Notes under the pieces: model-generated | The model's database searches: none | What the model saw: only the letters and a program-made list of their open reading frames with translations | What the model was told of the DNA's origin: nothing | Program-made: the position numbers and the translations under genes | Part shown: one piece after another, positions 35,403 through 45,298 of the stretch | How positions within the stretch are numbered: position 1 is the first letter of the stretch | Layout of the letters: each line of letters opens with the position of its first letter | NCBI RefSeq assembly: GCF_012290005.1 | Contig: NZ_JAAXMS010000003.1 | Span: 62,001 to 126,000 of the forward strand | Direction of reading: 5' to 3' | DNA: 64,000 bases | Source of the DNA: Crateriforma spongiae | GTDB lineage: Bacteria > Planctomycetota > Planctomycetia > Pirellulales > Pirellulaceae

Positions 35403-36973
35403 TACGTCACCACATTCCCATCGGCATTCGGTTGATTGACAACCGTCACGCGGGCAACTTCCTGGGCCGTGGTCAAGCCTTGAGCGATTTTGTGTTGTCC
35501 GTCATCGCTAAGCAGTTGCATTCCTGCCGCCTGTGCGGAATCGCGGATCGTGCGGGCGCCGCTGCGTTCTTGGATGTGCCGTCGAATGGTTTCATCGACG
35601 ACCAACAGTTCGAAAATGCCGATTCGACCGCTGTATCCAGTCTGGCGACATTGGGGACAGCCAGCTGCCGTGGCCCGTTCTGGTTCATCACCCGGCATCG
35701 TCGTGCCCACGGGTGTTTTACATTGGGGGCACAATGTGCGAACCAAACGTTGCGCCAGTGATCCGACAAGGGAACTGGCCAACAAGTAAGGTTGGACGCC
35801 AAGATCCAGCATCCGGGTGATCGCGCTGGCCGCATCGTTGGTGTGCAGCGTGCTGAAAACCAAATGGCCTGTCAGCGATGCCTGGATAGCCATGGTCGCG
35901 GTTTCCTGGTCGCGAATTTCTCCTACCATGATCACGTCGGGATCCTGACGCAGCAGACTTCGCAGTCCCGAGGCGAACGTCATCCCCTTCTTTTCATTGA
36001 TCTGTGTTTGGCTGATTCCGGGAAGTTGATATTCGATCGGATCTTCGAGTGTCAGAATGTTGGTTTCCGATGAATTTAGCGTTTGAAGCGCGCCATACAG
36101 GGTCGTGCTCTTGCCGCTTCCCGTTGGTCCGGTCACCAGGATCAATCCATGATCCACGGAGATAAGTTGTTGCCATTGCTGCAGCATAGCCGGTGGCATG
36201 CCAAGTTCACCCAGCGTGTAACGACGCACGCTTTTGTCCAGCAGTCGAATGACAATGCGTTCGCTGTGGCTGGTCGGCAGTGATGCGATTCGCAAGTCGA
36301 CATTGCGATCACCAAGGGTTACCGTTGCGCGTCCATCTTGAGGCAGTCGTTTTTCTGCGATGTTCATCCGACCCAGGACTTTGATCCGGCTGATCACTTC
36401 TTCCTGGATTGATTTTGGCACTTCCACCACATCGAACATCACGCCGTCGATGCGTTGTCGAATTTGTAGGCGGTCGTCCCGGGGCTGGACGTGCAGATCC
36501 GACGCGCCCGCGACGACGGCATCGAACAGCAATTGATTGACCAACTGGATAACCGGAGGCCGACGGTCGCTGTCCAACAAGTCTTCGGGGCGGATGCTGG
36601 TGCCGATGGTCGGTTCGCCGACGCGTTGGGTATCGATTGAATGCAGCAAGTGCCGGGCGTCGCGATCGCGTTGCGCGTACACTTGATCGATCTTGGCCGT
36701 GACAACTCCAGCGTCGCAACGAATCGGTTGCACCGGAGTTCGCAGACGACGAGCAACGATGTCGCACTGCGGCAAGGATCGTTGGTCGCCGATCGCCAAT
36801 AGCAATCCGGTAGATGTCTCTGCCGAACCCGACGTGGTGGGGCGAATGCCAATGATCTTGTGACGTCGGGCGTGTTGGATCGGAATGCGATCCAAGAATA
36901 CCGGGTCGCCGTCGAAACGATCGAGCGAATCTTCGAAGCTCAGTTGGTCGAAAGGCAACACCGACAAAAACAC
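35402..36973 (-). CDS. gspE: Type II secretion ATPase GspE
   Basis: The 523-residue hexameric ATPase powers pseudopilus assembly at the inner membrane. Walker A is GPTGSGKST (282-290), the Asp box is LTLEDPIEYQ (308-317), Walker B is VIMVGEIRDQETA (347-359) and the His box follows at GHLVFSTLHTND. A zinc-binding tetracysteine lies at CPQC (415-418) and CPQC (439-442). The start is GTG 36973; the two nearby ATG codons are in another frame and open a mini-ORF that ends after 18 codons, so the true start is not certain. The first 130 residues are poorly conserved. Confidence 0.92.
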   Translation of the reverse strand: MFLSVLPFDQLSFEDSLDRFDGDPVFLDRIPIQHARRHKIIGIRPTTSGSAETSTGLLLAIGDQRSLPQCDIVARRLRTPVQPIRCDAGVVTAKIDQVYAQRDRDARHLLHSIDTQRVGEPTIGTSIRPEDLLDSDRRPPVIQLVNQLLFDAVVAGASDLHVQPRDDRLQIRQRIDGVMFDVVEVPKSIQEEVISRIKVLGRMNIAEKRLPQDGRATVTLGDRNVDLRIASLPTSHSERIVIRLLDKSVRRYTLGELGMPPAMLQQWQQLISVDHGLILVTGPTGSGKSTTLYGALQTLNSSETNILTLEDPIEYQLPGISQTQINEKKGMTFASGLRSLLRQDPDVIMVGEIRDQETATMAIQASLTGHLVFSTLHTNDAASAITRMLDLGVQPYLLASSLVGSLAQRLVRTLCPQCKTPVGTTMPGDEPERATAAGCPQCRQTGYSGRIGIFELLVVDETIRRHIQERSGARTIRDSAQAAGMQLLSDDGQHKIAQGLTTAQEVARVTVVNQPNADGNVVT

Positions 36974-37028
36974 CGGTTCATGAATCGTTGGGTCATTGCG
37001 GCCGGAAGCGATGGATAAAGTCCGCCGT

Positions 37029-39566
37029 TTATGGAATCAGTTCAGGCCGGCTGGATGGATAGTCACCGGGCAAACACTGTTCGCTGAGTTCATTTTGCGA
37101 CAGATACTTCAGGTCCGCAAACCGCGAATCTCGCAACACGATGGGGCGAATGAATAGAAAGAAGGACGTGGTCGAATATCCGTCGTCGGTTCGACTGGTC
37201 AATTCCCGGATAACCGGAATCTTTTCGGCCCATGGAATCCCGGCAAAGTTGTGGTCTTCGCTGGTTCGTTTCAGTCCCCCCACCACCACGGTTTTGCCGC
37301 TGGGGATGGTGACGATACTTCCGACGCGATCGATCTGGCGTGGGGGGGGAAGCCCGTCGGCCCCCTGTCCGGAAAAGGTGCTGAATTCGACATCGAATTC
37401 AAGCTGCAAATGATCGTCTTCGTTGATGTGCGGTGTGACGGTGATGATCGTCCCGGCGGTCTGGTCGCCTCCCAAGCTGGTCGTCGCAACCGTGTCCGAT
37501 GCGTTGACACTGGCAAAGGGGACGCTGACCACGCTTTCCAGCGTACCGGTGCTGTTGTCATTGACCAGAATTTTGGGGGCCGCCAAGACGCGTGATCGTT
37601 CGTGCTGCGCAAGTGCACGCACAACGACATCGGCGACCTCGGGGTCGATCAACGTTCCATTGAATCCCAGCCCCGGAATGATACGCAGGGCTCCGGTGTC
37701 CGGATTGACTTCGCTAAGGCCAAAAGAGCTGAACTTGAACAAACGCTTGATCCCTTCGCGGTCTCCGACGGACACTTCCACCCCCAAGGTGTAGTCATCT
37801 GACGTGCTGACAGCGATGACTTTCGCTTCGATCAAAACCTGGGGACGTCGTTGGTCCAACGATTCGATCAGCTTGGCGTACATCGGTTGGACGCCGGCCG
37901 GCGCGAAGACGATCAGGCTGTTGGTTGATACATCGGCCGATACTCTGGCGCCACCCGGCAGCGTGGCCACGCCGCCGCCGGCCAAATAGCCGCCAGCGGC
38001 TTCGACGCCCGACGCGAATCCGCGCGCCAAACCGTTGGCCTGCGGACCTGCGGCAAGCGTCGGTTGTGCCAACGGATTGTTGGTGGTGGGGGATTCTTGG
38101 TCGAACCGAGACCCACTGGCCGGCGGCAGCGGCAGCGAAGTCATCGGGACGGTCTGTCCCGTTGCAGTCGCAAGGGGCGAAACCAAATTCGGTCCGGCCA
38201 ATCCCATTGGCGTCAGGGCGTTCAACGCGGTCGGTGCAATTCCGCCAAACGGCCCAAAGCCGGAAGCGGTTGCATAGGGTCCCGCACCGACCGCCTCTTG
38301 CAACGCCAACAGGGAGTAAAGGACATCGATCGCGCTTGCGTTCTTCAGCTTGTAAAATTGAATCGGGCTGCCATCGCTTTCGACCGCTTGGTCCAACTGT
38401 TCGATCAAATCGGCAATTTGGCGATGGACATCACTGCTGGCTCGCACGATCAGCAGATTGCCTTCTTCATCCACCGTTGATTGATAGGCCGATTCGCTAT
38501 CGTTCGGCGGTTCGATGAAGCCACCAATCAGTTTGTCGATTCGCTGCGCCGAAGTATTGCGGATTCGATAGACCGATGTTGTCACTCCCAAGGCGACGTC
38601 CAGACGCTTCAACAGCGATTCGGCCTTCTGAACCACGGCGGTGGAGCCCGCGACGATGATGCGATTGCCCAGCGGCTGTGGGATGATTTGGATCTGTCGC
38701 GTATCAATGTCGTTGTCGCCCGACGTCTTCAGCAATCCGATGACCTGTTCGCTCAATCGATCCGATGATTGATGTTTGGCTTCGTATAACAGGAATCCGG
38801 CCGAACCCGCCGGCTTGTCGATCAGGGTGATCAGATCTGACAAGGTTTCGATGGCCGCGGCATAGTCGGTCACGATCAGCGTGTTTGAACCCGGAACGGC
38901 CGAAAGGTTGGCCGACGTGCCGCTGAGAAAGGGTTGCAGAACCTGAGTGACCGATTCGGCGCTCAGGTTTTCAAGCACGAACACTTGGGTGATCGGAGTG
39001 GCCGGATTGGTTGGCGACACGACCCGTGGTGATGCATCGGTCGGGGCCGACTGCATGGGGGGATTGATCGAAATGGGATCGGTGATCGAAGTGGCTGGAC
39101 CTCGGATCCCCGGTTGAACTTGCGAAACCGACGTCATCTGGTCGGCGGGAATGATACGCTTCCATCCGGTTCTTGGGTCTTCAATCAGGACCAATTGTTC
39201 GGTCCGCAATACATTGCCCAGCAGAATCGGCAGTGAACTGACCGGCAAAGTGCCGGGGGATCGCACCGTCACCTTTCGGGCCGCGATGGCATCGTCGTAT
39301 TCGATACGCAAGTTCAGGCGACCGGCGATGTAACCGATCAACGCGTCAAGCGGGACAGTACCGTCCAGGTTCAATTCAACATCGGGGCCGGGGGTGTCCA
39401 CGACCACGGGCCGCGGCAGTTCCTGTTCCTGGCCCAGCAATGTCGAACCACAGAAACCGATCCAAAGCAGGATCGTTGCGGCCACAAGAACCAGCGCCGG
39501 CTTTCGTCGGTGCGCCCCGTGAAAACCGTCAGCGACTTGTCGTTGGGTTGTGGCTGGGAAGGTCAC
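37029..39566 (-). CDS. gspD: Type II secretion secretin GspD
   Basis: The 845-residue outer-membrane channel has a basic N-terminus and hydrophobic stretch (about 22-45). N-domains follow (first about 60-135, then repeated STN/N-type units around 190-255, 265-330 and 360-430), then a long Gly/Pro/Ser-rich stretch (about 440-560) and the secretin domain (about 570-800). Signatures are VPGSNTLIVTDYAAAIETL, RVLAAPKILVNDNSTGTL and RVGSIVTIPSGKTVVVGGLKR. I see no lipobox. It starts with GTG at 39566 and gspE follows 55 bases later. It is the first gene of the T2SS block. Confidence 0.93.
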   Translation of the reverse strand: MTFPATTQRQVADGFHGAHRRKPALVLVAATILLWIGFCGSTLLGQEQELPRPVVVDTPGPDVELNLDGTVPLDALIGYIAGRLNLRIEYDDAIAARKVTVRSPGTLPVSSLPILLGNVLRTEQLVLIEDPRTGWKRIIPADQMTSVSQVQPGIRGPATSITDPISINPPMQSAPTDASPRVVSPTNPATPITQVFVLENLSAESVTQVLQPFLSGTSANLSAVPGSNTLIVTDYAAAIETLSDLITLIDKPAGSAGFLLYEAKHQSSDRLSEQVIGLLKTSGDNDIDTRQIQIIPQPLGNRIIVAGSTAVVQKAESLLKRLDVALGVTTSVYRIRNTSAQRIDKLIGGFIEPPNDSESAYQSTVDEEGNLLIVRASSDVHRQIADLIEQLDQAVESDGSPIQFYKLKNASAIDVLYSLLALQEAVGAGPYATASGFGPFGGIAPTALNALTPMGLAGPNLVSPLATATGQTVPMTSLPLPPASGSRFDQESPTTNNPLAQPTLAAGPQANGLARGFASGVEAAGGYLAGGGVATLPGGARVSADVSTNSLIVFAPAGVQPMYAKLIESLDQRRPQVLIEAKVIAVSTSDDYTLGVEVSVGDREGIKRLFKFSSFGLSEVNPDTGALRIIPGLGFNGTLIDPEVADVVVRALAQHERSRVLAAPKILVNDNSTGTLESVVSVPFASVNASDTVATTSLGGDQTAGTIITVTPHINEDDHLQLEFDVEFSTFSGQGADGLPPPRQIDRVGSIVTIPSGKTVVVGGLKRTSEDHNFAGIPWAEKIPVIRELTSRTDDGYSTTSFFLFIRPIVLRDSRFADLKYLSQNELSEQCLPGDYPSSRPELIP

Positions 39567-39703
39567 AAACGGACGCCGCGATCGGAGGTGGGGATGTCAA
39601 CGTATGAATGTCCACTACCAAGTCGGGGCTGGTGGCGTCAACGTGTGGTTTTCCGCCGCCGTCAAGACCAGCTCGTCAGGCCCAGCACGACAAGCCCCAG
39701 ACG

Positions 39704-41176
39704 TCAGGCCAAGAACCCGATCGGAGCCGATGATCCGCCGCTGGCGTAGAAATTTCGGATGTTGGGCAGGACGTCTTGAAGCGTTTGGTTATTAGGGATG
39801 CCGAACCACATTGCCAGTTCCGCGTTGTACTCATCCACCGATGTCGTCGGAATCAAACGCCCGCGACCGACATCCAAGTCATTGTTCAGCGCCAGCGATT
39901 CGGGATAGTCACCGTAGGTATTGCCGCCCCGGACCGCACCCCCGATCACGAAATGGTTGCCGCCCCACGCGTGATCACTGCCGTTGCCGTTGGAGGACAG
40001 CGTTCGGGCAAAGTCTGATGCGGTGAAAGTGGTCACGCAATCAGCGACCCCCAATTCTTCGGTTGCTCGATAGAACGCATGCAACGCTTGGCTGACTTGC
40101 GGCAGCATGGCGGCTTGATTGTCTATCACTTCGTCGTGGTGATCCCAGCCACCAGCGGACACAAAAAAGATCTGCCTTCCTTGCCCCAGCGTCTGCCGAC
40201 CGGCGATGGTCTTCGCCACCATCTCCAAGTTTTCGGCAAGACGATTTTCGGCGGGAAAGGTCGTGTTCAAGGTAACGTCGGTTGCCGAATTGAATGCATC
40301 GGCGGCGTCGATACTGACACGCTTCGTTTTTGCCAAAGTTCGCTGCAGCAGATCGCTGTAGATTTGCCCAAGTTCGCTGTCGGCCGTGGACGGATACATG
40401 TGATCGATGACACGCCGGTAGACGCGATCGCGTGCGTTGTTGTTCCCATACCCGTACAACGGTGTGGCACCATTGGTGTTGACCACGTAGGGAACGATTT
40501 GTCCGCCGGTTTGAAACACGTTCAGCGAACCCAACGCGATGTTCATCGCGATGTTGGGATTGTCATTGGTGGTGGCGTTCAAAATGTCCGCCATGCGTCC
40601 ACCCCATCCGGTGACTTGTGAACGTGATTGGGGAACGGACGTTTGCCAATGCTTGATCAGGTCGCTGTGAGAAAACAAACCCAACGGCAATTTGACGGTC
40701 GAATAGTTGGACTTGTCGGTGGGGAACACCAAGCTGCCGACGTTGGCGACCACGGCCGCATTGCCCTCGTTGTACAGCGTCTGCATTTCCGGCATTCCGG
40801 GGTGAATGCCCAGTGTGCGTCCGCCGGGTGACGACGAATCCATGGGGATCGAAAGCAGGTCTTCCCGCGGCAATGCGAGGTTGGTGCGGATACCGGCATA
40901 GGCGTCGTATTCGCTTTGCACGTGCGGTGTGATCATGTTGTAGCTGTCGACACCACCCAACAAAAACACACACACCAAGGCTTTGTAATCGGACCCGCCG
41001 GTCGTATCCGCCGCGACCGACTGTGTCAGCTGCAGATTCAGGATCTGGGACAGGATTGCCGTTGATGAGAGTGACGCACAACCGCCCGACCATTTCAAAA
41101 AATTGCGGCGTGACAATGGATCCAGCTGAGGAGAATTCATACCGGACAAGGTGGCTTCGCGGCTTTGGCGTTTCAT
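39704..41176 (-). CDS. DUF1501 protein with Tat signal
   Basis: The 490-residue protein has a twin-arginine signal, SRRNFLKWSGG (about 23-33), and the DUF1501 body: LVCVFLLGGVDSYNMITPH, SLVFPTDKSNY, FFVSAGGWDHHDE and VTTFTASDFARTLSSNGNGSDHAWGGNHFVIG. Related proteins resemble alkaline-phosphatase-like sulfatases in fold and occur with DUF1800 partners across planctomycetes; the activity is not known to me. It lies 74 bases downstream of the DUF1800 gene on the same strand and 138 bases upstream of gspD. ATG 41176 was chosen; 41140 is also possible. Confidence 0.85.
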   Translation of the reverse strand: MKRQSREATLSGMNSPQLDPLSRRNFLKWSGGCASLSSTAILSQILNLQLTQSVAADTTGGSDYKALVCVFLLGGVDSYNMITPHVQSEYDAYAGIRTNLALPREDLLSIPMDSSSPGGRTLGIHPGMPEMQTLYNEGNAAVVANVGSLVFPTDKSNYSTVKLPLGLFSHSDLIKHWQTSVPQSRSQVTGWGGRMADILNATTNDNPNIAMNIALGSLNVFQTGGQIVPYVVNTNGATPLYGYGNNNARDRVYRRVIDHMYPSTADSELGQIYSDLLQRTLAKTKRVSIDAADAFNSATDVTLNTTFPAENRLAENLEMVAKTIAGRQTLGQGRQIFFVSAGGWDHHDEVIDNQAAMLPQVSQALHAFYRATEELGVADCVTTFTASDFARTLSSNGNGSDHAWGGNHFVIGGAVRGGNTYGDYPESLALNNDLDVGRGRLIPTTSVDEYNAELAMWFGIPNNQTLQDVLPNIRNFYASGGSSAPIGFLA

Positions 41177-41249
41177 GGCGGGCAAACTGAAAAGAAGAAG
41201 ACGAGAAGAACGGCAAGGGCGGTAAGCCGCGTGGTTTGACGGGGATGAC

Positions 41250-43049
41250 TTATTCGACAATCATTCCCGCGGGTGACATCAGCACGGACAGAATGGCACC
41301 TCGTGTCCGCTGTTGCACGTTGGTTTCCTGTTGCAACGCGTCGACGAGGGCTTCGCGGAATTCGTTGGTCATCGTTCCCGCGCACAGCGTCATGTCCAAG
41401 TGTTTGGCCAAGGCCATCGGGTCTTCACCCAGTGTTTCTTCCACCGAAAAATCCATCGGCAAATCGACATCATGACGTCCCGCTTTTTGGTTGTTCACGG
41501 CGGTGTAGTCGGCATTGGCATCAGCAATGTCGCCTCGAATGCGGTTGGCCATTCGGTTGGCGACGACGGCATCGAACAGTTGAAATTCCGGAGCGTAGAT
41601 GCTGCCGTTGGGGATTCGCGATGATGCCTGGTAGGCGGTGATCGGGCCGGCCGGTTGGAAATCGGGCAGGTAAAAGTTGAACACACTGGGCGATCGATAA
41701 GGGGCTTGGACCCAGTTGTAATTCAACGCGGGCAAGCGATACCAACCGTCGGGTTCTGGGGAACTGAATCGACGCAGAAAGCCCGCGTACATCACCACCG
41801 GTTCGGCCAACCGACTACGTTCGGTCCCGGTCGGTCGAACGATGATTCGGACGGGACGACGGCTGCGCGATACACGAATCGAATTCCAACACTCGCGGTC
41901 CAGCAGGATGGCTTTGATGACCGCCTTCATGTCGCCTTTGACGCCCTGGCCGTTGTCATTGAAGACCGCCGCGACCCGACCCAAGTAGGCGCGTGAGGGA
42001 TTGGAACGAACTAATCGTTGGATCAACAAGCGGCTGATGAAAGGTGCGACATTCGGATGGGCATACAGATTGTCCAGTCCCGCATTGATGTCCGCGATGC
42101 CATTGGGATTGGCGGGCAATGTGACGCCGTTTAGAAGCGTCTTGGGGTCTTGGTCGTGCGAATCGTTGAACATCATCATCGGGTTGTGCAGGTCGCGCCG
42201 CCCGTTGTTGATGGTCCTGCTGCCCGCGAACGTCAGTCCCGTAAACAAACGCGCAAACGCTTTGATGGTTTCGTTGTCGTAGGTCGGGATATCGTTGCCT
42301 TCGGCGTCGACTTTCAATTGGCCGTCGGAATCCATTTCGTACAGGCCGATTGAAAACAGTTGCATGATTTCGCGGGCGTAGTTTTCATCCGGAAAAACCC
42401 CTTTCGACGGGTCGCCCTTCTTGTTCCGCAGGTGACTCAGGTACGTGCCCATGACGGGGCTGAAGGTCACGTCCCCCAGCACTTCGCGATACGTGTCGTC
42501 GCTGTTTTCCAACAGCATGTCGTAGTAATTCGACAGTCCCAACCAGTCGGCATTCTGGTTGTTATCCAACCCGCGGTTATTGAATCCGGCGCCCTGGTTG
42601 CTGATCACACAGATTTGAATCAACGCCCAGGCGATTCGCTGCTTCAACTGATCCGGGGCGGTGATCGCGATGTGCCACCATGCGTGGTCGCGATAGCGGG
42701 TGATGTTCACCCCGTCTTCGTTCTCCGCCCAGCCGTCGGCCGCCATCATCGCTCGGGCGGTGGCGACGTGAGACGTGGGTTCCAGCGCGAACTGTTGGTC
42801 AATCCATTCTTCCGCGGCGGCGGTGACGCCGATCTGGCGCATCCGCATTGTCATCGCGTCGATCTCGTCCTGGGTGGGACCGAACGTGGCACGTTGCAGA
42901 AACTGAGTCGCCCGCACACGGACCATCACATCGATCATCTCGTTGCGACTGAAGACTTCGAAATCGCCGCCGCGGGCAGAGGTGCCGTGGAAGCAAGACA
43001 TGACGGCGGCCAACAAAATGGCACACCGAACGCCGAGTCGCATCGCCAT
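41250..43049 (-). CDS. DUF1800 secreted protein, partner of DUF1501
   Basis: The 599-residue product has a signal peptide (MAMRLGVRCAILLAAVMSCFHGTSA). It then shows the DUF1800 pattern: LQRATFGPTQDEIDAM, GWAENEDG, RYRDHAWWHIAITAPDQLKQRIAWALIQICVIS, YYDMLLENSDDTYREVLGDVTFSPVMGTYLSHLRNKKG, PDENYAREIMQLFSIGLYEMDSDG, and IPTYDNETIKAFARLFTG. The pair DUF1800-DUF1501 is a recurrent tandem in Planctomycetes. ATG 43049 has GGAGAG directly upstream. The frame is open 171 bases further, but that part does not look like protein. Confidence 0.85.
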   Translation of the reverse strand: MAMRLGVRCAILLAAVMSCFHGTSARGGDFEVFSRNEMIDVMVRVRATQFLQRATFGPTQDEIDAMTMRMRQIGVTAAAEEWIDQQFALEPTSHVATARAMMAADGWAENEDGVNITRYRDHAWWHIAITAPDQLKQRIAWALIQICVISNQGAGFNNRGLDNNQNADWLGLSNYYDMLLENSDDTYREVLGDVTFSPVMGTYLSHLRNKKGDPSKGVFPDENYAREIMQLFSIGLYEMDSDGQLKVDAEGNDIPTYDNETIKAFARLFTGLTFAGSRTINNGRRDLHNPMMMFNDSHDQDPKTLLNGVTLPANPNGIADINAGLDNLYAHPNVAPFISRLLIQRLVRSNPSRAYLGRVAAVFNDNGQGVKGDMKAVIKAILLDRECWNSIRVSRSRRPVRIIVRPTGTERSRLAEPVVMYAGFLRRFSSPEPDGWYRLPALNYNWVQAPYRSPSVFNFYLPDFQPAGPITAYQASSRIPNGSIYAPEFQLFDAVVANRMANRIRGDIADANADYTAVNNQKAGRHDVDLPMDFSVEETLGEDPMALAKHLDMTLCAGTMTNEFREALVDALQQETNVQQRTRGAILSVLMSPAGMIVE

Positions 43050-43243
43050 GCGTCTCTCCGGTAAAGCAGACAAGGAGTAGATCAGTGGAAAAGTGGACTG
43101 CCCGTCGTCCAGAGCCCATTGCCCCGCATCTAGCGGAGCTGCGCCGAAGTGAAAACAGCGGCGGCATGCCAAAAGTACCCAGCTAATAAGGTTGGTGAGT
43201 CGGCCCTTGGGCGGTTTCACCGTAGCTGTGGGCTATTTTGTCG

Positions 43244-44950
43244 TCAAATCAGGGTTTCGATTTGAATCCCACGCCGGATTTCGTCGGCGAGAAAGAAAGA
43301 CCCACAGACGACCACCACGCCATCGGGGCCCGTGGCGCGACAGGCCATCGCAACCGCGTCTTGGGACGATTCACTGGATTGAACGTCGCGGAACGATCGC
43401 GGGGGGACCGCGTCGGCCAATCGATCCAGCGGCAGGTACCGCGGATTGTCTTGAAATCGTGTCAGCACCAGTCGATCGGTCAGCCGGCTGAGCACGCGAA
43501 GCATTGATCCCGCATCTTTGTCCCGGCTGGTTCCGAAGACGATGACCATGCGGCGTCGATCGGGGGCCGAAGGGCCAAAGCGGTTTTCAAGCGTCGTCGC
43601 CAAGGCGGTGATCGAGTCCTCGTTGTGCGCGGTATCGATGATCAACATCGGTCCGTCGGGCAAACGAAAACGCTCGATTCGTCCAGGCAGATTGATCGAA
43701 TGCCAGGCGCGGACACATCGTTGAATGTCCAGGCTGGGTAGCTGAAATCCGGCTGGTTCATCGTCCGGGAGCAGTTGAGCATCGGCCAAGATTTGCAGCG
43801 ATTTCGCAGCCAACGCGGCGTTGCCGGCTTGATGCATCCCTTCGACGCCCAAGTGGAATTGCAGCTTGGCGGGCGGCGGCATGTGCGGGGATGGCGGCGG
43901 ACAAGCGTCGTCGTTTCGGGTGGGGGCCGGCAGATCGAACAATTCGACGTCGCTGCCCCATGCCCTGGTGGGCCGACAGCGGAAATCAAAGTCTTCGCCC
44001 AGGGTCAGCAACCGTGTGCCGACTTCACCGGCGATCCGGCGGATGACCGGTTCGGGATCATCGTCTGCCTGGATGTCGCAGGCCACGTTGTTCTTTGGAG
44101 GTGTGGTTTGGCCACAGGCGGTGCCGGTCCGGGAGGGATCCACGGTTCGGCACCGGACACCGCTGATCACCGGAACACCCGGTTTGATGATGCCCGCTTT
44201 TTCCGCGGCGATGGCGGCTTTGGTGTGCCCCAGGACGTTCTGGTGGTCCAGGCCGATGCTGGTGATGACCGATAGGCTGGATTGGATCACGTTGGTGCTA
44301 TCCAGGCGTCCGCCCAGCCCGACTTCGATCACTTGGGCCTGGCAGCCCCGCTGGCGAAAGTGCAGCAGGGCCAATGCGGTGGTCAGTTCGAAGAACGTCG
44401 GTTGGCCGACCTCTTGATCCGCCATTTGTCGGCAAATCGGGATGGACTGTTCGATCAGATCGTCCAACTGGTCCGGCCGGCAAGGTTTCCCATCGATGCG
44501 GAAACGTTCTTCCAAATGGTGCAAGTGCGGGGACGTGTACAGCCCGGTGCGTACCCCGGCGGCGGAAAGACCGGCGGCAATCATCATTGCCACGGATCCT
44601 TTTCCTTTGGTGCCCGCGATGTGAATCGTCGGGATCGGAGCCGGTTTGGGGGCCGATTTTTGATGCAGTAAGTCGCCCAAATCCAAACGCCGCAGCAGGT
44701 CACGCATCCGTTGCAGACGAAACTGGAAATCTTGCGTCCTCGCCGAAGGACGTTCGAAATTGATCAGACCCATCAGAAAGTCGACGGCGGGGCGTTTCGA
44801 CGACGGTCCGGGGGAAGCCGCCAAAACGGACGCGGAGGGGCCCGTCGCCGCTGTTGTACGCGACGATTCTGACGGGACATCAGATGAGCAAGCGGCATCT
44901 TGTGGGCCGACTGCGTCACGCGGGCGAGCGGGGGGGACTGATTCTTCCAC
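43244..44950 (-). CDS. folC: Folylpolyglutamate / dihydrofolate synthase
   Basis: FolC ligates glutamate to (dihydro)folate with ATP. Family motifs are IHIAGTKGKGSVAMM (P-loop), YTSPHLHHLEERFRIDG, TFFELTTALALLHF, VIEVGLGGRLDSTNVI, SIGLDHQNVLG, and IIDTAHNEDSITAL. The conserved N-terminal segment begins at AVDFLMGLINFER, about 11 residues before a possible ATG (44773), so that ATG is too short. Upstream candidates are TTG 44824, GTG 44950 and TTG 45118; I use GTG 44950 with low confidence (568 residues, longer than the usual 430). It is divergent from the ABC operon. folK lies 36 kb away, so folate genes are not clustered. Confidence 0.88.
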   Translation of the reverse strand: MEESVPPARPRDAVGPQDAACSSDVPSESSRTTAATGPSASVLAASPGPSSKRPAVDFLMGLINFERPSARTQDFQFRLQRMRDLLRRLDLGDLLHQKSAPKPAPIPTIHIAGTKGKGSVAMMIAAGLSAAGVRTGLYTSPHLHHLEERFRIDGKPCRPDQLDDLIEQSIPICRQMADQEVGQPTFFELTTALALLHFRQRGCQAQVIEVGLGGRLDSTNVIQSSLSVITSIGLDHQNVLGHTKAAIAAEKAGIIKPGVPVISGVRCRTVDPSRTGTACGQTTPPKNNVACDIQADDDPEPVIRRIAGEVGTRLLTLGEDFDFRCRPTRAWGSDVELFDLPAPTRNDDACPPPSPHMPPPAKLQFHLGVEGMHQAGNAALAAKSLQILADAQLLPDDEPAGFQLPSLDIQRCVRAWHSINLPGRIERFRLPDGPMLIIDTAHNEDSITALATTLENRFGPSAPDRRRMVIVFGTSRDKDAGSMLRVLSRLTDRLVLTRFQDNPRYLPLDRLADAVPPRSFRDVQSSESSQDAVAMACRATGPDGVVVVCGSFFLADEIRRGIQIETLI

Positions 44951-45298
44951 GTCGCGGCAACGAGAGAGAAATACGGAGAAGACGGGTTGGGTCGAGTGCT
45001 TTTGACGTCGGGACCGGCCTGTGGCGTAAACGCACCGTTCTGAGCGGACACGCGTTTCATCACACAGAGACGGACGACCGAATGTCCAAGTTGACCGGTT
45101 CAGCGGCCTCAATGGCAAGCCCCAATGTCGGGCCGATCATGGCCGAACCGTCATGTCCACTACCACGGCCAGGGCGAATCCGAATTTTCTGGCCGGCGAA
45201 CCCCGGTAGCCTCGATTGCGTACGCAGGCTCGGAGTCTATTCTAGGCCCGCGATTAATTGCATTTTTCTTCGTGATCTTCTTGTCGGAATCGTTTCCC
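44951..45298. other. Divergent promoter region folC / ABC operon
   Basis: This region separates folC (minus) and the ABC operon (plus). Frames are open into it on both strands, but no start with a convincing ribosome site or conserved sequence was seen apart from the GTG at 45299. It probably contains both promoters. Confidence 0.4.

Noticed and set aside
45125-45298. Longer N-terminus of the ABC ATPase
   Set aside because: The extra 58 residues look like translated promoter DNA; the GTG at 45299 gives a normal ABC protein.
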